Source of the DNA: Streptomyces sp. SW4
Lineage (GTDB): Bacteria; Actinomycetota; Actinomycetes; Streptomycetales; Streptomycetaceae
Assembly (NCBI GenBank): GCA_003248315.1
Contig: QKWM01000004.1
Coordinates: forward strand, 434,001 to 498,000
Direction: 5' to 3'
DNA length: 64,000 bases
Position numbers and translations under genes: made by a program. Of this stretch, positions 48,566-57,340 are shown piece after piece; within the stretch, counting starts at the first letter, position 1; each line of letters starts with the position of its first letter. A model generated the notes under the pieces. It did not search any database. It saw nothing but the letters and a program-made list of their open reading frames with translations, and was not told the origin of the DNA.

Positions 48566-49504
48566 TCAGGCTGTAACCGGTCGTTCGACCAACGACAGAG
48601 CACGCGCCGGAAGTTCCGCGAGATCGGCCGCGGCCCCACTCAGCCAGTGCACCCGTGGATCGCGCCTGAACCATGAATCCTGACGGCGCGCGAAGCGTTT
48701 GGTGGCGCGCACGGTCTCGTCCCGTGCCTCCTCCAGGGTGCACTCGCCGGCGAGCGCCGCGAGCACCTGCTGGTAGCCCAGCGCACGCGACGCCGTACGC
48801 CCCTCGCGCAGTCCGCGCGCCTCCAGTGCGCGCACTTCCTCCACCAGGCCCGCCTCCCACATCCGGTCGACGCGCCGGGCGATGCGGTCGTCCAGTTCGG
48901 GCCGGGAGACGTCGACGCCGATCTGGACGGTGTCGTAGACGGAGTCGTGGCCGGGGAGGTTGGCGGTGAACGGCCGGCCGGTGATCTCGATCACCTCCAG
49001 GGCGCGGACGATGCGGCGGCCGTTGCTCGGCAGGATGGCCCGCGCGGCCTCGGGGTCGGCGGCGGCCAGCCGGGCGTGCAGCGCTCCGGAACCGCGCAGG
49101 GTCAGCTCGTCCTCCAGCCGGGCCCGGACCTCCGGGTCGGTGCCGGGGAACTCCAGGTTGTCGACGGCCCCGCGGACGTAGAGCCCGGAGCCGCCCACGA
49201 GGATCGGCCAGCGTCCCGCGGCCAGCAGGGCGTCGATCCGCTCGCGGGCCAGCCGCTGGTACTCGGCGACGGAGGCCGTCACGGTCACGTCCCACACGTC
49301 CAGCAGGTGGTGCGGGACGCCCTGGCGTTCCTCGGGCGTCAGCTTCGCGGTGCCGATGTCCATCCCACGGTAGAGCTGCATGGAGTCGGCGTTGACGACC
49401 TCCCCGCCGAGCCGCTGGGCCAGGAAGACCCCCAGATCGGACTTTCCGGCCGCGGTGGGGCCGACGACGGCGATGACACGGGGCGTGGGAGGTGCGCTGC
49501 TCAC
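48566..49504 (-). CDS. miaA: tRNA dimethylallyltransferase
   Basis: Adds the isopentenyl group to A37 of tRNAs reading UNN codons, the first step before MiaB methylthiolation. Start GTG at 49504 (VSSAPPTPRVIAVVGPTAAG). Walker A is VVGPTAAGKSDLGVFLAQ (residues 13-30), followed by NADSMQLYRGMDIGTAKLTP. Other family motifs are HHLLDVWDVTVTASVAEYQR, LVGGSGLYVRGAVDNLEFPG, the RRIVRALEVIEITGRPF segment and the C-terminal FARRQDSWFRRDPRVHWL. It has 312 residues and is intact. The upstream plus-strand gene is divergent. miaB lies 1.9 kb away on the same strand. Confidence 0.96.
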   Translation of the reverse strand: MSSAPPTPRVIAVVGPTAAGKSDLGVFLAQRLGGEVVNADSMQLYRGMDIGTAKLTPEERQGVPHHLLDVWDVTVTASVAEYQRLARERIDALLAAGRWPILVGGSGLYVRGAVDNLEFPGTDPEVRARLEDELTLRGSGALHARLAAADPEAARAILPSNGRRIVRALEVIEITGRPFTANLPGHDSVYDTVQIGVDVSRPELDDRIARRVDRMWEAGLVEEVRALEARGLREGRTASRALGYQQVLAALAGECTLEEARDETVRATKRFARRQDSWFRRDPRVHWLSGAAADLAELPARALSLVERPVTA

Positions 49505-49686
49505 CGCCCCAGTCTCGCAAACCTCCCGGCGTGCCCTCGAACGAGTTACGTGACGGTGCGGGGGCGGGGTCGTTGCCCGTTGCGAGGTTCCCGCCTCCGC
49601 AGTGCCGAGGCGGCGGCCCGGGTCGCGCAATCGGACGCACCGGGCAACGCGGGATTTCGCCCGCACGAGTACCGTATGGAGTTGAT

Positions 49687-49971
49687 ATGGGCGTTTTTGC
49701 ACGGCTTCTTCGGAGGTCGAAGGCGACGGAGGAGGCACCGGCCGCCGGGCAGCGGACCGGCGCACCGGCCCCCGAGCCGGCGTCGGAGGACACGGCGGAC
49801 GCGGCGGACGCGGCGGCGAAGGGCTCGGACGGCACCGACGGTGCCGAGAAGGCCGCGGCGGCGGGGCCGGAGCGGTCCGCGGCCGAGAACTCCGACGGGG
49901 TCGAGATCCCCAAGCAGCAGTCCGCCGGAGCCGCCGTCGACAACGAGGCCGGTGAGGGCGCCCGCTCGTAA
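49687..49971 (+). CDS. Small conserved acidic/Ala-rich protein
   Basis: A 94-residue protein starting MGVFARLLRRSKATEEAPAA at ATG 49687, with GGAG eight bases upstream. After a short basic N-terminal helix, the remainder is disordered and rich in Ala, Glu, Asp and Gly (EDTADAADAAAKGSDG). Homologues in Streptomyces are often labelled gliding motility protein without functional support (from memory). The amphipathic, basic start followed by an acidic tail suggests a membrane-surface or scaffold protein, but this is a guess. It is 24 bp upstream of the antitoxin-like gene and probably co-transcribed with it. Intact. Confidence 0.75.
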   Translation: MGVFARLLRRSKATEEAPAAGQRTGAPAPEPASEDTADAADAAAKGSDGTDGAEKAAAAGPERSAAENSDGVEIPKQQSAGAAVDNEAGEGARS

Positions 49972-49995
49972 CCACCCGCGAGGGAAGGCTGAACC

Positions 49996-50291
49996 ATGGG
50001 TCTGATGAACAACTTGAAGGCCAGGCTGGGCCCGGCCAAGGGCAAGGTCTCCGACCTCGCGAACAAGCACGGGGACAAGATCGACCGCGGCCTCGACAAG
50101 GTGGCCAGGACCGTCGACCAGAGGACCAAGGGCAAGTACAGCGACCGGATCCAGTCCGGTACCGGCAAGGCCAAGGACGCCATGGACCGCCTCGCGCACA
50201 AGGACGCCCCCTCCGGTGACCGGGCGGTGACACCCCGGGTACGACGCCTCCGGGCACCACGCCGCCGGCGGGACCGCCGCCGGCCTCCTGA
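49996..50291 (+). CDS. MT0933-like antitoxin-family small protein (3' end frameshifted)
   Basis: Start ATG at 49996 (MGLMNNLKARLGPAKGKVSD) after GAGGGAAGG. The helical, Lys-rich N-terminal 65 residues (ANKHGDKIDRGLDKVARTVD, KGKYSDRIQSGTGKAKDAMD) match the actinobacterial MT0933/Rv0909-like antitoxin family. The tail reads as TPGTTPPGTTPPAGPPPAS and TGA at 50289 once one missing base near 50220 is allowed; without it the frame runs on through repeats. No toxin gene is adjacent. Partner gene 24 bp upstream. Antitoxin is a family label; a role here is unproven. Confidence 0.75.
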
Positions 50292-50433
50292 CCGGGCCGC
50301 GCCTGCCCTCGGGCAGGACGGCACGGCGGACGGGACAGAGACGGCGGACGGCCGGGAGCCTCGCGCTCCACGGCCGTCCGCCGTTTCTTGCGTACGCCGA
50401 CACCGACGTTCGCCGGCAACGCCGCCGCTCGTC

Positions 50434-50582
50434 TCCACGACCGGGGTCCGCGTCTCCACGACCGGGGGCCGCGCCCCCACGACCGGAGGCCCGCGCCCCT
50501 ACGACCGGGGATCCGCCCCACGACCAGGGATCCGCGTCTCTACGACCGGGGATCCGCGTCTCTACGACCGGGGGGACCGCGT
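50434..50582. repeat. Seven-copy 19-22 bp tandem repeat
   Basis: Units of the type CTACGACCGGGGATCCGC recur seven times, some shortened. The array lies in the gap between the antitoxin-like gene and the convergent dioxygenase-like gene, and slightly overlaps the latter's predicted C-terminal codons. Confidence 0.92.
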
Positions 50583-51295
50583 CCAGGTCGCCACCATGTA
50601 CCCCACGCCGTACGGGGCGTCCTCGTACAGCAGCGCGCCCGTCAGCCGGGATTCCCCGGCCGCACCCGCCAGCACCTGCCAGGGGCCCGCCCCGACACCT
50701 TCAGCTCGCGGGCCAGTCCCTCGTCCAGCGTCCCGAGGGCCCCGGCGTCGGCCGAGGCGAGCGCCCGCGCGACCTCCGCGTCGTAGGGCGCCGCCCGCTC
50801 GTCGAGGTAGCCGGGCGCCTTCAGCGTGCGGCACGCGCTGCCGTCGCCCAGCACGAGCAGGGCGAGCCGTTCGGTGCGCGCGGCGATCTCCCGTCCCGCC
50901 TCGCCGCACCGGCCGGACGGCAGCCGCTCCCCGACGGCGAGTCCCTCGACCGGGACGTCGGGCCAGTCCGTGTGCTCCAGCAGCCAGGCGCCCACGGCGA
51001 GTCCGTAGGGAAGGCTCGCCGCCGCTCCCGTCCCGGTGCCGCGGTCGGCGCCGAGCCGTACCTGCCGTTCCACGCCGAAGCCGCGGAAGGATCCGCGGGT
51101 GCCCTCCGGGTACGCCTCCGGTCCCGTGCCGTCCGCCGGGCCGACGACCACGAGCCGGTCGGGCCGGGCCGCGGCGAGCACCCCGAGCGCTTCCGCGCAC
51201 GCGGCGCGCGCGTCGTCCAGCTCGGGTGCGGCGCCCGCGGCCACCTCGGGCACCAGAAGGGGCGGGCAGGGGCAGAGGGCTGCGGCGACAAGCAT
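50562..51295 (-). CDS. Class III extradiol dioxygenase-like (LigB-fold) protein (frameshifted)
   Basis: Start ATG at 51295 ([20 protein letters not shown]). The N-terminus [10 protein letters not shown] resembles the first motif of the LigB superfamily, in which a His-containing loop normally binds Fe. Other segments are [40 protein letters not shown] and [20 protein letters not shown]. The catalytic His pair of true dioxygenases is not seen, so enzymatic activity is uncertain. The frame breaks near 50693 ([18 protein letters not shown]), and the end is [18 protein letters not shown]. About 240 residues. It lies downstream of miaB, a neighbourhood kept in other Streptomyces. Confidence 0.72.
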
Positions 51296-51382
51296 GATCG
51301 GCAGCGTAACGCCACCGGTCGCCGCGCTGCCCCGGGCTCCCGGGAAGCGAACCCGTGACTCACCGCACCGGCGGCCCGGGGG

Positions 51383-52902
51383 TCAGTCGCAGCCGCAGCC
51401 GCTTCCCGTGGCGACCGGCAGCGGCTCCGGCGCACCGATCTTCGGCAGGCCGAGCATGACCCCGGCCGGCTTGGCCTGCTCGGCGGCGTTGCGCTTCTCC
51501 CAGGCGTCGCCCGCGCGCGTGCGGCGCACGTCCAGGACGGGGCCCTCGGCGAGGAGGTGGTGGGGGCGGCGTACGTGACCTCGACCGTGACGACGTCGCC
51601 GGGCCGGACCTCCTGCTCGGGCTTGGTGAAGTGCACCAGACGGTTGTCGGGGGCGCGGCCGGAGAGGCGGTGGGTGGTGTCGTCCTTGCGGCCCTCGCCC
51701 TCGGCGACCATCAGCTCCAGGGTGCGGCCGACCTGCTTCTTGTTCTCCTCCCAGGAGATCTCCTCCTGGAGGGCGACCAGCCGCTCGTAGCGCGCCTGGA
51801 CGACCTCCTTGGGGATCTGTCCGTCCATCTCGGCGGCCGGCGTGCCGGGCCGCTTGGAGTACTGGAAGGTGAAGGCCTGGGCGAAGCGGGCCTCGCGGAC
51901 CACGTGCAGGGTCTGCTCGAAGTCCTCCTCGGTCTCGCCGGGGAAGCCGACGATGATGTCCGTGGTGATCGCCGCGTGCGGGATGGCGGCGCGGACCTTC
52001 TCGATGATCCCGAGGTAGCGCTCCTGGCGGTAGGAGCGGCGCATCGCCTTCAGCACCGTGTCCGAACCGGACTGCAGGGGCATGTGGAGCTGCGGCATCA
52101 CGTTGGGCGTCTCGGCCATGGCGGCGATGACGTCGTCGGTGAAGTCGCGCGGGTGCGGGGAGGTGAAGCGGACGCGCTCCAGGCCGTCGATCTTCCCGCA
52201 GGCCCGCAGCAGCTTGCTGAACGCCTCGCGGTCGCCGATGTCGGAGCCGTAGGCGTTGACGTTCTGCCCGAGGAGGGTGATCTCCGAGACGCCCTCGGCG
52301 ACCAGGGCCTCGACCTCGGCGAGGATGTCGCCGGGCCGGCGGTCCTTCTCCTTGCCGCGCAGCGCCGGGACGATGCAGAAGGTGCAGGTGTTGTTGCAGC
52401 CGACGGAGATGGAGACCCAGGCCGCGTAGGCGCTCTCGCGGCGGGTGGGCAGCGTGGACGGGAACGCCTCCAGGGACTCGGCGATCTCGACCTGCGCCTC
52501 CTCCTGCACGCGGGCCCGCTCCAGCAGCACGGGCAGCTTGCCGATGTTGTGCGTGCCGAAGACCACATCCACCCAGGGGGCGCGCTTGACGATGGTGTCG
52601 CGGTCCTTCTGCGCCAGGCAGCCGCCGACCGCGATCTGCATGCCGGGGCGCTTCGCCTTCTTCGGGGCGAGGTGGCCCAGGTTGCCGTACAGCTTGTTGT
52701 CGGCGTTCTCACGCACGGCGCAGGTGTTGAAGACGACGACGTCCGCCTCGCCGTCGGCGCCCTCGGGGGCGCGGACGTATCCGGCGTCCTCCAGCAGACC
52801 GGCCAATCGCTCGGAGTCGTGGACGTTCATCTGGCACCCGTAGGTGCGTACCTCATACGTGCGTGTGCCGCCCACGGACTGGCTCCGGTCGATGCTGCTC
52901 AT
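51383..52902 (-). CDS. miaB: tRNA-2-methylthio-N6-dimethylallyladenosine synthase (3' end frameshifted)
   Basis: A radical-SAM methylthiotransferase acting on the tRNA base made by MiaA. Start ATG at 52902 ([20 protein letters not shown]). The N-terminal UPF0004 domain has three cluster cysteines: [27 protein letters not shown] and [10 protein letters not shown]. The radical-SAM triad is [20 protein letters not shown] near residue 165. The TRAM domain follows ([20 protein letters not shown]). The frame breaks near 51563 (one base short in a C run). The true end, [12 protein letters not shown], lies at 51383, giving about 506 residues. It lies upstream of the dioxygenase-like gene on the same strand. 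Confidence 0.95.
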
Positions 52903-52969
52903 GGCAATAAGGGTAGGCGGTCCGCGGCAGTGGCCCGGGCCGCCTGTGGACAACCTCTCCCCTGCCTGG

Positions 52970-53637
52970 TCAGGGCTCTATGAGGCCCGCGCGGATCGCG
53001 TACCGGGTGAGTTCCAGACGGTCCCGGACGCCGAGCTTCTGGAGCAGGTTGGCGCGGTGGCGCTCGACGGTCTTGGCGCTGATGAACAGCAGTTCGCCGA
53101 TCTCCTTGGAGGTGTGGCCCTCGGCGACCAGCTTGAGGATCTCCTCCTCGCGCTCGGTGATGGGCCGCTCGGGCAGGCCGCCGCCCTGGTGCAGGCGGTC
53201 CAGGTAGGAGCGGACGAGGGTCCGCTCGGCGCCCGGGTAGATGAACGGCTCGTCGCGGACGGCGGCCCGGCAGGCCTCCACCAGGTCGCGGTCGGCGACG
53301 GACTTCAGCACGTAGCCGCAGGCGCCGGCCTTCAGCGCCTCGAAGAAGTACTGCTCGTTGTCGTACATCGTCAGGATGAGGATGCGCAGGCCGGGCAGGC
53401 GGCGGGACAGCTCGCGGGCCGCCTGGAGTCCGGTCATGCGCGGCATGGCGACGTCCAGGACGGCCAGGTCGACGTCGGTGGCGCGGGCCGCGGCGACGGC
53501 CTCGGCGCCGTCCCCGGCCTCGGCGACGACCGTGAGGTCCGGTTCGCCGTCCAGGATGAGGCGTACTCCGCGGCGTACGAGCGTGTGGTCGTCGGCGAGC
53601 AGCACGCGGATCGGGGCGGCGGGGCCTTCTGCGTCAT
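52970..53637 (-). CDS. LuxR-type response regulator (5' end frameshifted)
   Basis: Start ATG at 53637 (MTQKAPPP), overlapping the kinase stop by four bases (ATGA). One C loss near 53612 separates it from [20 protein letters not shown]. The receiver has Asp-Asp ADDH near residue 15, the phosphorylated Asp in [16 protein letters not shown], the Thr in [11 protein letters not shown] and the Lys in [12 protein letters not shown]. The output is a LuxR helix-turn-helix ([40 protein letters not shown]). About 222 residues. Forms an operon with the sensor kinase upstream. Targets unknown. Confidence 0.92.
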
Positions 53638-54738
53638 CGGCGGCCTCCGGTCGCGACGGGTACGCGGAGGCGGACGACGGTGCCGGGGCGGGGCCGGGCT
53701 CCCCGTGGCCGGCGGGTTCGCCGGGTTTCCCTTGTCGGACGGGTTCGCCGGTTTCCCCGGGTTCCAGGGTGAGCGTGGCGCCGATCAGGAGGGCGCGTTC
53801 GCGCATGCCGCTGATGCCTGCGCCCTCGGGGCGTCGCCGAGGCCGGTGCCGTTGTCCTCGACGACGAGTTCGACGGCACCGGGCAGGGTGCGCAGCCGGA
53901 CGGCGGCGCGGTCGGCAGCGGCGTGCCGGGCGGTGTTGGTCAGGCCCTCCTGGGCCACGCGGTAGATCACGAGTTCCGTCTCGGGGTCAGCGGGGGCAGG
54001 TCGCCGGGGACGTCGTGCCGGACGGTCAGGCCGTGGTGGCTGAAGTCCGCGGCGAGCGAGCGCAGGGCACTGGCCAGGCCGAGTTCCTCCAGGACGCCGG
54101 GGCGCAGCCGGCGGGCGATGCGGCGGATCTCGTCCAGCCCGGACCGGGTGGCCTCCTGGGCCAGGCCGACGTCGGCGCGCAGGTCCTCGGGACTCGGTCG
54201 GCGACGCGTTTGAGCTGGAGGAGGACCGCGGTGAGGGTCTGGCCGACCTCGTCGTGGAGTTCCCGGGCGATGCGGTGGCGCTCGCGCTCCTGGGCGCGCA
54301 GGGCGCGGCCGGCGCCGGCGGCGCGTTCGGACCGGAGCCGGTCGAGCATGGTGTTGTACGTCGTGATGAGCCCGGCGGCCTCGGCCGGTCCGGCGACGGC
54401 GGTGCGGGCCCCGGGCGGAGCAGGTCGGCTGCGGCCATCGCCCGGTCCAGCCGCTGCAGCGGGGCGAGGCCGATCCGCAGGACGACGGCGTTCCCGGCCA
54501 GCAGGGCGGTGAGTCCGCCGAGGAGGACCAGTGCCTCGCCGGGCAGCACGGGCGTGGAGACGGTGACCGGTCCGAGCAGCAGCGCGGTGGCCGCGACGAG
54601 GCCCGTGGCGTTGAGCGAGAAGATCCGCCAGAACAGCGACACGGTCCGCTTTCCGCTCCTCCCGCTCTGCTCGCACGACACGGCCGCACCCAGCGTCGTC
54701 GCCCCGGACCGGCTGCGTATATCCGTCGTGACACCCAT
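53634..54738 (-). CDS. NarL-family sensor histidine kinase (frameshifted)
   Basis: Start ATG at 54738 (MGVTTDIRSRSGATTLGAAV). Two membrane helices (LFWRIFSLNATGLVAATALL and ALVLLGGLTALLAGNAVVLRI) with almost no external loop suggest sensing within the membrane. A HAMP-like segment follows, then the HisKA_3 box ERERHRIARELHDEVGQTLT (His near residue 200) and the ATP domain (IYRVAQEGLTNTARHAAADR, LVVEDNGTGLGDAPEGAGIS). The gene ends [14 protein letters not shown] and overlaps the response regulator. At least four frame breaks (near 54410, 54196, 53990 and 53830) make the internal sequence approximate. The signal is unknown. Confidence 0.87.
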
Positions 54739-54839
54739 ATCGTCACCGTACGCGCGGATGACAGCATGGCGGCGCCGTGCGCACGTCACCCGCGGGCCAC
54801 GAGCGCAGCAAGAGGCAAGGACCTACGAGGGGAAGACAC

Positions 54840-55324
54840 GTGTCCGCTCCACGCCTGAGGGCGACGCCACTGCCGGGAATCGGGGTGCAGTACGACCTGG
54901 TCACCCGGGAGCACCGCCATCTGTCGGTGGTGGCGCACCGCGACGGCGCCCGCACCGTGAACGTGTACCGGGCGGACGACCCCGACTCGTGCGCCCACTC
55001 GCTGAAGCTGACCGGCCCGGAGGCGGGCGCGCTCATCGACGCGCTCCAGCCGTCCCACCACAGCGCGAACCTGCTGCACACCTCGGACCTGGGGCTGGTC
55101 GCCGAGCGGATCGAGGTGGCCGCGACCTCGCGCTGGAACGGCCGCGTCCTGGGCGACACCCGGATGCGCACGGAGACCGGCGCCTCCGTGGTCGCGGTGC
55201 TGCGCCACGCGGAGGCGATCCCGTCCCCGCGCCGGACTTCCGGCTGGTGGGCGGCGACACTCTGATCGTCATCGGCACCCGTGAGGGCGTCGACGCGGCC
55301 GCCGCGATACTCGGGCGGGAGTGA
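54840..55324 (+). CDS. Cation:proton antiporter regulatory subunit, KhtT-like (frameshifted)
   Basis: Start GTG at 54840 (VSAPRLRATPLPGIGVQYDL) with GAGGGGA upstream. The N-terminal 80 residues form a small domain (VTREHRHLSVVAHRDGARTV). The C-terminal part is a TrkA-C/RCK-C ligand domain (RMRTETGASVVAVLRHAEAI, PDFRLVGGDTLIVIGTREGV). Such proteins bind nucleotides or protons and gate the antiporter encoded next door. The frame breaks at 55225-55228 (CCCC for CCCCC in IPSPAPDF). About 161 residues. The stop codon lies five bases before the antiporter start, so the two genes form an operon. Confidence 0.9.
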
Positions 55325-55328
55325 GCCG

Positions 55329-56558
55329 GTGCACTCCGCGGTTCTGCTCATCGAGTTCGGTTCCATCATCCTCGGTCTCGGTCTGCTCGGGCGGTTCGCC
55401 GGCCGGTTCGGGATCTCTCCCATCCCGCTGTACCTGCTGGCCGGTCTGGCGTTCGGCACGGGCGGGCTGCTTCCGCTGGGCGCGAGCGAGGAGTTCGTCG
55501 CGACCGGCGCCGAGATCGGCGTCATCCTGCTGCTGCTGATGCTCGGCCTGGAGTACACGGCCGGTGATCTGGTCACCAACCTCAAGTCGCACTATCCGGC
55601 CGGTCTGGTCGACTGTGCGCTCAACGCGGTGCCGGGGGCGGTGGCGGCGCTGCTGCTGGGCTGGGGCCCGGTCGCGGCGGTGGTGCTGGCCGGCGTCACA
55701 TGGATCTCGTCGTCCGGTGTGATCGCGAAGGTGCTCGGCGACCTCGGCCGGGTGGGCAACCGCGAGACCCCGGTGATCCTCAGCGTGCTGGTCCTGGAGG
55801 ACCTGGCGATGGCGGTGTACCTGCCGATCGTCACGGCGCTGGTGGCCGGGGCGGGCCTGCTGACCGGGAGCATCACGCTCGCGATCGCGCTCGGGGCGGC
55901 GGGACTGGTGCTGTTCGTGGCGGTGCGCTACGGGCGGGTCATCTCGCGGTTCGTCTCCAGCGACGACCCGGAGAAACTGCTGCTGGTCGTGCTGGGTCTG
56001 ACCATCCTGGTCGCCGGTGTGGCGCAGCAGCTCCAGGTGTCGGCCGCGGTCGGCGCCTTCCTGGTGGGCATCGCCCTGTCCGGGGAGGTCGCGGAGGGCG
56101 CCCATACGCTGCTGAGCCCCTGCGGGATCTGTTCGCCGCCGTCTTCTTCGTCTTCTTCGGTCTGCACACCGACCCGGCCAGCATCCCGCCGGTACTGCTG
56201 CCGGCGCTGGCGCTGGCCGTCCTCACCGCGCTGACGAAGATCGCCACGGGGTACTGGGCGGCACGGCGGGCCGGGATCTCCGTGAAGGGCCGCTGGCGCG
56301 CGGGCGGTGCGCTGGTGGCGCGCGGCGAGTTCTCCATCGTCATCGCCGGGCTCGCGGTGTCGGCGGGCATCGAGCCGTCGCTGGGCCCGCTGGCCACGGC
56401 GTACGTCCTGATCCTGGTGATCCTCGGCCGCTCACCGCCCGCTACACCGAGTCGGTGGCCACGCGGCTGTCCGGCGGCGCGGGAACCCGGACCGGGGCCC
56501 GGACGCGCCGGCCGGCTCGCCGCGGGCGGCGGGGGCGCAGGCGTCGGTGGGCGACTGA
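55329..56558 (+). CDS. KefB/KhtU-type monovalent cation:proton antiporter (frameshifted)
   Basis: A CPA2 antiporter of about 410 residues with 12-13 membrane spans. Start GTG at 55329 (VHSAVLLIEFGSIILGLGLL). Typical motifs are GISPIPLYLLAGLAFG near residue 30, LLLMLGLEYTAGDLV, the ISSSGVIAKVLGDLG discontinuous helix, VLVLEDLAMAVYLPIV (transport Asp region) and AVGAFLVGIALSG. The second half has LRDLFAAVFFVFFGLHTDP and GGALVARGEFSIVIAGLAVS. The frame breaks at 56117-56120, near 56431 and again before the end (ASVGD, TGA 56556). It probably exchanges K+ for protons under control of the KhtT-like partner. Confidence 0.9.
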
Positions 56559-56660
56559 GCCGGAGGGGCCGGTGGACGCCGGCGCCCGCGCACCTCGGGG
56601 GCTGCCCGGCAGGCGTCCGTGCGCCCTCGGGGAGCCGCCCGGCAGCCGTCCGTGTACGTC

Positions 56661-56760
56661 GGCCGCCGTCAGCCGTGCGGCCCGGCAGGCTCCGTACCGC
56701 GCCGGCCGCCGTCAGCCGTGCGGCCCGGCAGGCTCCGTACCGCGCCGGCCGCCGTCAGCG
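56661..56760. repeat. 43-bp perfect tandem duplication plus partial third copy
   Basis: The block 56661-56703 (starting GGCCGCCGTCAGCCGTGCGG) is repeated exactly at 56704-56746, and its first 14 bases recur at 56747-56760. The third copy runs into the stop codon of the mazG-like gene. Confidence 0.93.
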
Positions 56761-57162
56761 CTGCCCGGCAGGCGTCCACCCCTGCCGGCGCAGCACCGCC
56801 GCCACGTCCGGGGCCTCGTAGTGCTCGCCCTTGAGGACCTTGCCGTCGGCTCTGCGGGCGATCCGGCCGTCCGGGCCGCGCTTGGACATGTTGGCCCGGT
56901 GGATCTCGGCGATGACCTCGTCGAGGTCGATGCCGTGCACCAGGGCGGTGCCGTACGCGACGTACACCACGTCGGCCAGTTCGTGCGCGAGCCGGTCCAG
57001 CGGGCCCTTCACCGAGACTTCCGCGACCTCGGCGGCCTCCTCGGCGAGCAGCTCGCCTCTGTGGGCGGCCAGCTCGGGCGAGACCTCCGTGGGCGTGCTG
57101 CGGGCGTCCAGCCCGAAGGCGGAGTGGAAGGCGCGGACCAGTTCGGCGGGGGAAGAGCTCAT
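56755..57162 (-). CDS. MazG-like nucleotide pyrophosphohydrolase
   Basis: A 135-residue protein. Start ATG at 57162 (MSSSPAELVRAFHSAFGLDA). The all-helical MazG-like/DUF fold has the metal-binding ELLAEEAAEVAE (EExxE near residue 40) and the second acidic site RLAHELADVVYVAYGTALVH (ExxD near 60). Later segments are DEVIAEIHRANMSKRGPDGR and KVLKGEHYEAPDVAAVLRRQ. It is expected to hydrolyse a nucleoside triphosphate or related compound to the monophosphate; the exact substrate is unknown. Intact, convergent with kefB, with the 43-bp repeats in between. Confidence 0.88.
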   Translation of the reverse strand: MSSSPAELVRAFHSAFGLDARSTPTEVSPELAAHRGELLAEEAAEVAEVSVKGPLDRLAHELADVVYVAYGTALVHGIDLDEVIAEIHRANMSKRGPDGRIARRADGKVLKGEHYEAPDVAAVLRRQGWTPAGQR

Positions 57163-57340
57163 GCGGCCGACTGTAACGGCCGCCACCGACACCCCGGCCA
57201 CCGTGCGGACCCGGCCCGGCACCCGTGCGGACCCGGCCCGACCCCCGCACGGGCCCGGCCCGGTGAGCCCGGCCCAGGTAGCCCGGCCCTGTGAGCCCGG
57301 CCCTGGTCAGCGGGCACGCGGGGCTGGCAGGATCGCGCGC

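Noticed and set aside
49996..51297. 433-codon plus-strand frame
   Set aside because: Only the first 95 codons resemble a protein family. The rest crosses a tandem repeat and the antisense of the dioxygenase-like gene, because one missing base removed the true stop.
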